Source: SIG299 sp964541485
GTDB taxonomy: Bacteria; Bacillota; Clostridia; Lachnospirales; Lachnospiraceae
Assembly (NCBI GenBank): GCA_964541485.1
Contig: CAZIQL010000007.1
Location: 1-64,000 of the forward strand
Length of the DNA: 64,000 bases
Direction: 5' to 3'
The translations under genes were made by a program, and so were the position numbers. The notes below the pieces were generated by a model, which saw only the letters and a program-made list of their open reading frames with translations, searched no databases and had not been told where the DNA came from. Of this stretch, positions 58,263 to 64,000 are shown one piece after another (the stretch's first letter is position 1; the number at the start of each line of letters is the position of its first letter).

Positions 58263-58640
58263 TCAATATATTATTTCCACTATCACAACTTCCTCTTTGT
58301 CCGGAAAATCTTCTGCATTACTACTGAAAAAACTGTCTGCTATTCGCGAAAACGAAATATCTTCTGAATTACTAAGGCAAATGAACGTTGTGTCCAAAAC
58401 AGCATTATGCATTCTTCCGGTCAGTGCAAGCTTGAATTGATACGAATATTCCTCTGTCTTCCATGTTCCATCTTCCAGTTCATAGTATGTCATAAGACGT
58501 CCGTCCTGTTCTGATGCTGTGTATGTGCGTAGTATGTTATTCTCACTTGCAGATCCATCTTGAACATCTGCTTCTCTTGCGCATCCAGCTAAAACAAGAA
58601 AACTAATGAATACGAAAACTATTATTCTCTTGAAAAACAT
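58263..58640 (-). CDS. Putative lipoprotein, 125 aa
   Basis: MFFKRIIVFVFISFLVLAGC is a lipoprotein signal (lipobox LAGC, Cys20). The mature part (residues 21-125) is polar with short beta-like patches (RLMTYYELEDGTWKTEEYSY, FICLSNSEDISFS) and ends EEVVIVEIIY. No family recognised. It stands alone with no visible partner; the 190-bp gap upstream of it (58641-58832) shows no gene or clear promoter. Confidence 0.7.
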   Translation of the reverse strand: MFFKRIIVFVFISFLVLAGCAREADVQDGSASENNILRTYTASEQDGRLMTYYELEDGTWKTEEYSYQFKLALTGRMHNAVLDTTFICLSNSEDISFSRIADSFFSSNAEDFPDKEEVVIVEIIY

Positions 58641-58832
58641 CTTAAATCACCTCACAAATTATCAATGGGATTTTATCTGCTCTTAGTTATAATAATCTGA
58701 CTCATAAAAAACATATGGCGTAACCAAAGCAGCATAATAATACTCCTTTCTTAATGAAAGACAGCTTTTCTCTATAATCTAGCATTTCATTTGTCCAATA
58801 GCATCACTTCCTCTAAATATATTCTTATATTT

Positions 58833-59381
58833 TCATTTTCTCAGCTTCCATTTCATCACTTCATTTCCGTCAAAATCCTTCCAAACAAACAAGCCGTCCT
58901 CCAAAAGCATATACCCACGATGGCTGTCCTCCTTCGGAATCGATGCCGAGCCCGGATTCATATAGACAAATCCCTCGTGCTCCACGCACTTTGGCACATG
59001 CGTATGACCGCAAAGCAGGATGTCGCCTTCATGCAGCGGCGGCGGATTCTGCTCGCCGTATACATGTCCGTGTGTGGCGTACACTAAATGTTTTCCTAAA
59101 TCTATCACGCAGTAATCCGACAGAATCGGAAACTGAAGTACCATCTGGTCCACTTCTGTATCGCAATTTCCTCTCACACAGACAATGTCCTGCTTTCTTT
59201 CATTCAATAAGGCAATCACGCTCTTTGGTGCATAGTCCTTCGGCAGATCATTACGCGGACCATGATATAAAACATCTCCAAGCAACAGCATTCTGTCCGC
59301 CTGTTCCTTATCAAATGCAGCGAGCAGCTCTTTACAATAAAATTCCGAACCGTGAATGTCGGATGCAATCAACCATTTCAT
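58833..59381 (-). CDS. YfcE-type metallophosphoesterase, 182 aa
   Basis: I prefer ATG 59381 (GAGG six bases upstream) over ATG 59393, which overlaps the previous gene. Motifs are SDIHGSEFYCKEL (metal ligands D and H), LLGDVLYHGPRNDLP, VRGNCDTEVD, ATHGHVYGEQNPPP and CGHTHVPKCV, then MNPGSASIPKE. It is the MJ0936/YfcE family of Mn-dependent phosphodiesterases. It follows the FUSC gene by 1 base, so it is translated from the same mRNA. Substrate unknown. Confidence 0.93.
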   Translation of the reverse strand: MKWLIASDIHGSEFYCKELLAAFDKEQADRMLLLGDVLYHGPRNDLPKDYAPKSVIALLNERKQDIVCVRGNCDTEVDQMVLQFPILSDYCVIDLGKHLVYATHGHVYGEQNPPPLHEGDILLCGHTHVPKCVEHEGFVYMNPGSASIPKEDSHRGYMLLEDGLFVWKDFDGNEVMKWKLRK

Positions 59382-59382
59382 C

Positions 59383-60363
59383 TTAAGCCTCATCCTTTCT
59401 GAGTGCTGTAAGCATCTCGCTTCTTATTTTTAATACCTGACGGACATGGTAATTCATTACGATGTCGCGTTCGGTCGGCTCCTTCGGACAAGCTGCGGAT
59501 ACCGGTGCTTTCTGCTCTTGTAAGCCCACATCTCCTTGCCCTTCCTCCTGCATCTCACCTACCTGCGGCAGACAAATGCCGCATTCCAAAAACCGCTCCC
59601 GGTTTTCCTCGCTCAACTCGCCCGGTTCTCCCATCTGCCGGAGTAATTCCATTCGCGCCAAAAGCTCTTTTCCCTTTTTCTCACAGGTATGAAAAATTTC
59701 CAACTGTTCTTTTTGTCTGCGCAGATGTAACACCAGCTTTTGATTGGAAAACAGTGTGAGCTGCTCTGCAAAATTAGCCATTTTCTTTTCCATAATCTCC
59801 GGGTCCGGCAGATGTGCATCACCATCAAACATATCTTCCAAAAAGAGAAGAAGCTCCTTGTCCAGGCTTTCTGCAATCGCATGGATTTTCCGGCTGTTAT
59901 CATATGGCGCAATCAGAATGTTAATTAACAGTCCGACCAAAAGACCGATTGCCGTATCCCAGATACGCCCAAAAGCATAGGAAAACGGATCTGTCCCCGG
60001 TGACGTACAAAGCATTACGACAACAAAGCAGGCAAGGGATGGTGAAAATTGAAAGTGCAACACATTGTAAAGCGTAATAACCAGAATTACACCGATTCCC
60101 GTTGCCACCAGATGTGGCATCGGAAGGGAAATCAAAAGCAGACCTGCCATTGCACCAAACAAAACACCGACAATCTGTGACAGACAGGATTCCACCGACT
60201 CCTTAAACGTCGGCTGTACTGCTGCCATTGCGCCAAGCATTGCAAAAATCAGTTTCGATGTGGTTGCCCCGTAAAAATCCACAATCACCATCGCAACAAT
60301 AATTGCCATCGTTGTCTTTAATGTTCTCATTCCGATATGAAGCCGAAACCACCTTTTCCGCAC
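59383..60363 (-). CDS. FUSC-family aromatic-acid exporter-like membrane protein, 326 aa
   Basis: AGGAGG lies 6 bases ahead of a GTG at 60363, so I start there (VRKRWFRLHIGMRTLKTTMA) rather than at ATG 60381, which has no ribosome site. Six membrane helices fill residues 12-150 (MAIIVAMVIVDFYGATTSKL, AGLLLISLPMPHLVATGIGV, GLLVGLLINILIAPYD). The C-terminal half is a charged helical cytosolic domain (about 155-326). Such ArAE/FUSC proteins are small exporters of aromatic acids. A 12-bp hairpin sits just upstream of the ribosome site. Confidence 0.85.
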   Translation of the reverse strand: MRKRWFRLHIGMRTLKTTMAIIVAMVIVDFYGATTSKLIFAMLGAMAAVQPTFKESVESCLSQIVGVLFGAMAGLLLISLPMPHLVATGIGVILVITLYNVLHFQFSPSLACFVVVMLCTSPGTDPFSYAFGRIWDTAIGLLVGLLINILIAPYDNSRKIHAIAESLDKELLLFLEDMFDGDAHLPDPEIMEKKMANFAEQLTLFSNQKLVLHLRRQKEQLEIFHTCEKKGKELLARMELLRQMGEPGELSEENRERFLECGICLPQVGEMQEEGQGDVGLQEQKAPVSAACPKEPTERDIVMNYHVRQVLKIRSEMLTALRKDEA

Positions 60364-60381
60364 GATTTTCCTCCTATACAT

Positions 60382-60415
60382 GATGAGTCACAGAACCCCT
60401 GCCCTGTGACTCATC
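60382..60415 (-). repeat. 12-bp stem-loop ahead of the FUSC ribosome site
   Basis: GATGAGTCACAG (60382-60393) pairs perfectly with 60404-60415 around a 10-base loop. It lies 15 bp after the pepF stop and ends 6 bp before the ribosome site of the next gene. There is no T-run on the minus strand, so it is more likely an mRNA hairpin (processing or attenuation) than a full terminator. Confidence 0.6.
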
Positions 60416-60430
60416 CATAACTATCCCTTA

Positions 60431-62230
60431 TTATTTCACTAACTCTTCCATTTCATCGATAAGTCTGCCAAACATTTCAAGACCTGCATTGACCGGTTCC
60501 GGAGTAGTCATATCTACCCCTGCAATCTTTAACAGCTCAATCGGAGACTTCGAACGTCCGCCGGAAAGGAACTTCTTATAATCTTCTACCGCCGGTGCAC
60601 CTTCCTTTAAAATACGGTGTGCCAGTGCTACTGCTGCCGAGAAGCCGGTTGCATACTGATAAACATAGAAATTGTAATAGAAATGAGGAATTCTTGCCCA
60701 TTCCATTGCAATATCTTCATCCACTGTCATCTCGTCCCCGAAATACTTCTTATTTAAGTCATAATAAAGTGCACTGAGTGCATCCGGAGTCAAACTCTCG
60801 CCGCGTTCACACATTTCATGTGTTCGAAGTTCAAATTCCGCAAACATGGTCTGGCGGTAAACCGTACCACGGAAGCTCTCTAAGAAGTGGTTGATTAAAT
60901 ATGCTCTCTGTACCTTGTCTGTCGTCTGCTCAAGCAGGTGCTCCATTAAGAGAACCTCGTTACAAGTAGAAGCCACTTCCGCAACAAAAATCACATAGCG
61001 GGAATCTACGTGCGGCTGCGTCTTGTTAGACAAATAGGAATGCATAGCATGTCCCATCTCATGAGCCAGTGTGAACATACTGTCTAACGTATCGTTATGA
61101 TTTAACAAAACATACGGATGAACACCATACACTCCTGCAGAATACGCACCACTTCTCTTGCCTTCATTTTCATAAACATCAATCCAACGGTTTTCAAAGC
61201 CTTCCTTAATTACTGCGCGGTAATCTTCTCCAAGAGGTGCAAGTGCATCATATACAGTCTGCTTTGCCTGTTCAAAAGGAATTTTTACATCCGCTTCCTT
61301 TACGAGCGGCACATACAAATCATACATATGAAGTTCGTCCACGCCAAGAATCTTCTTGCGAAGCGCCACATAGCGGTGCATTTTATCCAGATTATTATGC
61401 ACTGCTTCAATCAGGTTGTGATATACAGAAGACGGTACGTTAGTGCCATCCACGGCTGCTTCCAGACAACTGTTGTACTTTCTCGCCTTCGCAGAGAAAT
61501 TGTGAGCCTTTAACTTGCCCGCATAAACCGCACCAAGGGTGTTCCTAAAACTCTTATACGTCGCATACATTGCCTGAAACGCTTCTTTTCTGACTCTGCG
61601 GTCGCTGCTCTCTAAGAAAGAAATGTATCTTCCGTGTGTCAGGCGTACCTTTTCTCCGTTTTCGTCCGTAATCTCAGGGAATGACAGATCCGCATTATTA
61701 AACATGGAGAATACTCTGTCTGAGGTTCCCGTTACATCACCTGCGGATGCCATAAGCTGCTCCATCTCCGGAGTAAGCATATGCTCTTTTCTTCTTAATA
61801 CGTTGTTAATGGCATTGCGGAACACCTCTAATTTCGGTTCATCGGCAAAAAACTTCTCCAACATTTCTTTCGGAATCGCAAGGAGCTCCGGTACCAAAAA
61901 CGCAGACTGCTCGTCAATCTTTACAAACAGGTTGGATACCTGCATAACCAGTGCCTGATTCTCGGTGTTGGTTGTGTCCACATCCGAACAACGACTTGCG
62001 TAACTGTATGCCATGCCTCCGATACGGCCTATTTCATCGTCCAGATAAAATGCCTGGTACAAATTTTCTGCAGATTCGCCTAACTTACCTTGATAAGCCA
62101 CTAACTGTTCTGCCAGTTCTTTCACCTTTTCCAAATCTGCTTTCCATGCATCGAGGTTTGCATACATATCTTCTACTTTCCATGTGTTTTCTAACTTTAC
62201 TTCACTTCTTTTTGGTAATTCCTTTGCCAC
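60431..62230 (-). CDS. pepF: Oligoendopeptidase F, 599 aa
   Basis: Start is GTG 62230 (GATGAGGAC upstream). The M3 zinc site is LAHEMGHAMHSYLS (HExxH, residues about 383-396), with the third ligand Glu in the next helix (CNEVLLMEHLLEQ). The N-terminal helical part begins LPKRSEVKLENTWKVEDMY as usual for PepF, and the family length is about 600 residues. It cleaves 7-17 residue peptides in the cytosol. It is encoded 24 bp after hflC and ahead of the FUSC gene, all on the minus strand. Confidence 0.95.
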   Translation of the reverse strand: MAKELPKRSEVKLENTWKVEDMYANLDAWKADLEKVKELAEQLVAYQGKLGESAENLYQAFYLDDEIGRIGGMAYSYASRCSDVDTTNTENQALVMQVSNLFVKIDEQSAFLVPELLAIPKEMLEKFFADEPKLEVFRNAINNVLRRKEHMLTPEMEQLMASAGDVTGTSDRVFSMFNNADLSFPEITDENGEKVRLTHGRYISFLESSDRRVRKEAFQAMYATYKSFRNTLGAVYAGKLKAHNFSAKARKYNSCLEAAVDGTNVPSSVYHNLIEAVHNNLDKMHRYVALRKKILGVDELHMYDLYVPLVKEADVKIPFEQAKQTVYDALAPLGEDYRAVIKEGFENRWIDVYENEGKRSGAYSAGVYGVHPYVLLNHNDTLDSMFTLAHEMGHAMHSYLSNKTQPHVDSRYVIFVAEVASTCNEVLLMEHLLEQTTDKVQRAYLINHFLESFRGTVYRQTMFAEFELRTHEMCERGESLTPDALSALYYDLNKKYFGDEMTVDEDIAMEWARIPHFYYNFYVYQYATGFSAAVALAHRILKEGAPAVEDYKKFLSGGRSKSPIELLKIAGVDMTTPEPVNAGLEMFGRLIDEMEELVK

Positions 62231-62254
62231 TGTTTTGTCCTCATCTTTCTTCCA

Positions 62255-63169
62255 TTATTCAATAGTATTAAAAATCTGTGCAATCGGCGAATCCTCATCC
62301 AAAATGAGCGTTTTGTTCCCACCGATCAATGCCACCTTTGCTGCATCTAAAGATAATACAAACGTATAAAAATCGCTTCTCGCTTCATCTGCATACACAT
62401 TCGAAAGGATTCTCATATACTCCGCTTCGCCTTCTGCAATGATTGCCGCTGCATTTGCATTTGCTTCAGAAACACTGATGGCTATCTCATAATCCGTCTG
62501 TGTACGGATTTTGGTTGCCTCCGCTTCGCCTTCTGCAATGTAGGAAGCTGCAATATTATTTCTTTCCGAAATCATACGTTCATATACAGCAGCCTTATTA
62601 TCATCCGGCAAATCCAGACGCTTAATCTCCACATCTAAAAGTTCAATACCGTACTGCGCCATGGAATCTCCCAGATTGTCCATAATCATCTGAGTCAGTT
62701 CTCCGTCACGTCCGCTGATGACTTCTGCCTGATCAAGACTGGAAATTACATTTTTCATTGCCATGAACACAGAGGCATTAATTCGGCTTTCTGCATTTGC
62801 CACCTGGGAATTTAATGTCTGCACAAACAACTGCGGATCATTAATTCTCCAAAGCACATAGCTGTCTGCCACCATCGTCTTTTTGTCCTTTGTGATGACA
62901 TCCGAAGGTGCCAGGTCATAGAGTAAAACCTGCTTCGGAAGCGTGTCCACCGTCTGTACAAACGGCACCTTAAAGGTAAGACCTGCTTCATCCACGATGT
63001 GATCAATCTTTCCAAATTGCTTAATTAACGTGTATTCATTCTCATGGGTAACTACCATCGATGTTCCGAGAACCATAATGGCAGCAACCGCTACAACTGC
63101 AAGGACTACTTTAATCACAGAACCCCTGCTGTTATTTCTCTTCTTTTCCGGCATTACGTATTCTTCCAT
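62255..63169 (-). CDS. hflC: HflC, prohibitin/SPFH membrane protein, 304 aa
   Basis: A basic N-terminus and one membrane helix (about residues 18-42, VIKVVLAVVAVAAIMVLGTS) precede an SPFH domain (TLIKQFGKIDHIVDEAGLTF, VADSYVLWRINDPQLFVQTL) and a coiled-coil tail with the repeated alanine-rich IAEGEAEATKIRTQ. HflC pairs with HflK, in the gene 12 bp upstream, to form a cage round the FtsH protease and control its access to membrane proteins. GGAGGGAC precedes the ATG. Confidence 0.94.
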   Translation of the reverse strand: MEEYVMPEKKRNNSRGSVIKVVLAVVAVAAIMVLGTSMVVTHENEYTLIKQFGKIDHIVDEAGLTFKVPFVQTVDTLPKQVLLYDLAPSDVITKDKKTMVADSYVLWRINDPQLFVQTLNSQVANAESRINASVFMAMKNVISSLDQAEVISGRDGELTQMIMDNLGDSMAQYGIELLDVEIKRLDLPDDNKAAVYERMISERNNIAASYIAEGEAEATKIRTQTDYEIAISVSEANANAAAIIAEGEAEYMRILSNVYADEARSDFYTFVLSLDAAKVALIGGNKTLILDEDSPIAQIFNTIE

Positions 63170-63180
63170 GTCAGTCCCTC

Positions 63181-64000
63181 CTATTCTGTAAAGGAATCGA
63201 GCGGCAGAATCTTCTGCACACTTCCATCCCCGTTGTCGATGATGACTTCCATATTCGGAAGAATTTCCTGCATGGTTTCAAAGAACATACGCTGCTTTGT
63301 AATCAGAGGATACTTTATATATTCCTCATACAATGCATTAAATCTGGCAGCCTGTCCCTCCGCTTCGTTGATACGTGCCTGCTTTTCTGCCTCAGCCTGC
63401 TTTAAAATCTGGTCCACCTGAGCCTCTGCCTGCGGAAGCATCTCACTGCGATATTTATTTGCATTGTTGATTGCTGTTTCCTTGCCCTGTTTTGCAGTTT
63501 CTACTGCCTTAAACGCTTCAATTACCGCATCTGTCGGCGGCTCAGCATCCTGAATGGATACATTCACAAGCTGGATACCGATATCCCGAATCTCCAGCTG
63601 CTCCATCAGCTCTGTCTTAATTTTTGACTGAATTTCACTCTTTCCGGTGGTGATGACACTGTCTACGTCATACGAACCGATAACCGAACGGATACAACCC
63701 TGTGCCATATTCTTTAATATTGTCACCGGATCCTCCGAAGCATACAGCGCCTTAATCGGATCGCTTACCTTGTACTCAAGAAAGAAATCCACATTTACAA
63801 AGTTGTAGTCCGAGGTAATCATTAAGGATTCCTCTTCAATCGCCCTATCTGTCTTTAAATCGTAACCGATGGCAAGGCCCTTAATTGTGGTATCCACCTT
63901 GGTTACCTGCTGGATGAACGGAAACTTAAAGTGAAGCCCCGGTGTACTCACCGATTCCGGCTTACCAAAGGTAGTAACCACTGCCTGCTCCTGTTCACCG
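63181..64000 (-). CDS. hflK: HflK, 5' end outside the window
   Basis: The frame is open to the window edge, so the N-terminus with the membrane helix is missing; 272 codons are visible. The SPFH part reads EQEQAVVTTFGKPESV, then FKFPFIQQVTKV, and SDYNFVNVDFFLEYKVSDPI. It is followed by VSIQDAEPPTDAVIEAFKAV, the typical HflK sequence, and an Ala/Glu-rich coiled coil (QVDQILKQAEAEKQARINEA). It ends GSVQKILPLDSFTE, as HflK does. Partner of HflC, directly downstream. Confidence 0.92.
   Translation of the reverse strand, partial: GEQEQAVVTTFGKPESVSTPGLHFKFPFIQQVTKVDTTIKGLAIGYDLKTDRAIEEESLMITSDYNFVNVDFFLEYKVSDPIKALYASEDPVTILKNMAQGCIRSVIGSYDVDSVITTGKSEIQSKIKTELMEQLEIRDIGIQLVNVSIQDAEPPTDAVIEAFKAVETAKQGKETAINNANKYRSEMLPQAEAQVDQILKQAEAEKQARINEAEGQAARFNALYEEYIKYPLITKQRMFFETMQEILPNMEVIIDNGDGSVQKILPLDSFTE

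Overview
The window looks like a chromosomal segment from a strictly anaerobic, low-to-mid GC, spore-forming Firmicute, most likely Lachnospiraceae. The reasons are four rubrerythrin-type genes (one dead), CwlD and a spore-type GH18 hydrolase, MecA, a CIRCE/HrcA-controlled clpB, a gdpP-rplI-dnaB operon, strong AGGAGG-type ribosome sites and many small family-typical proteins. Genus and species cannot be given from sequence reading alone.

1-12.8 kb is an accessory, rearranged region. It starts with the end of a CZB-type chemoreceptor. Next come small secreted proteins and a 47-codon secreted peptide gene (2169-2312) that ends exactly where a 614-residue regulator begins to end on the other strand. 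The regulator has two PlcR-like HTH domains, each followed by a helical (TPR-like) region. A 22-23 bp box abuts the -35 of three promoters that drive secreted products (lipoprotein, peptide, large Cys/His-repeat protein); two of these boxes form a perfect 29-bp inverted repeat. I read this as a candidate RRNPP (PlcR-PapR-like) peptide-signalling system. The module regulator / membrane protein / secreted protein / rubrerythrin occurs twice, at 2.3-7.3 kb and 10.5-12.8 kb, with complementary decay, around a four-gene ABC transporter operon. An IS1182-type transposase scrap is fused to the second regulator.

12.8-30.3 kb is mostly core genome: rpiB, sua5, cwlD, a GH18 hydrolase, a Ser/Thr kinase fused to a degenerate P-loop domain, mecA, a DUF1858 redox protein, a 55-residue ferredoxin, dnaB/rplI/gdpP, aspartate kinase, a PhoP/PhoR-like pair and a Na/Pi cotransporter with a PhoU domain.

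30.4-44.1 kb holds glycan and peroxide-defence genes: GH31 and GH74 (both without signal peptide, suggesting cytosolic xyloglucan-oligosaccharide breakdown), fRMsr, a PerR/Fur regulator, reverse rubrerythrin, GtrA, rubrerythrin, a GH43-like enzyme, SDR, GNAT, MATE and a DEAD-box helicase.

44.1-51.8 kb is a second accessory stretch. It opens with a 590-bp gap carrying an array of hairpins whose stems covary, ahead of a small FakA-like protein and a frameshifted Cys-rich protein. It then has an XRE membrane regulator, EamA and LURP-like genes, a DUF4143 ATPase with a duplicated promoter element, DUF2087, an orphan HTH gene, GNAT genes and an unknown gene.

51.9-64 kb is protein quality control: tldD-tldE behind clpB, a HAD phosphatase, a lipoprotein, a YfcE-type phosphodiesterase, a FUSC transporter, pepF, hflC and the 3' part of hflK, which runs off the window.
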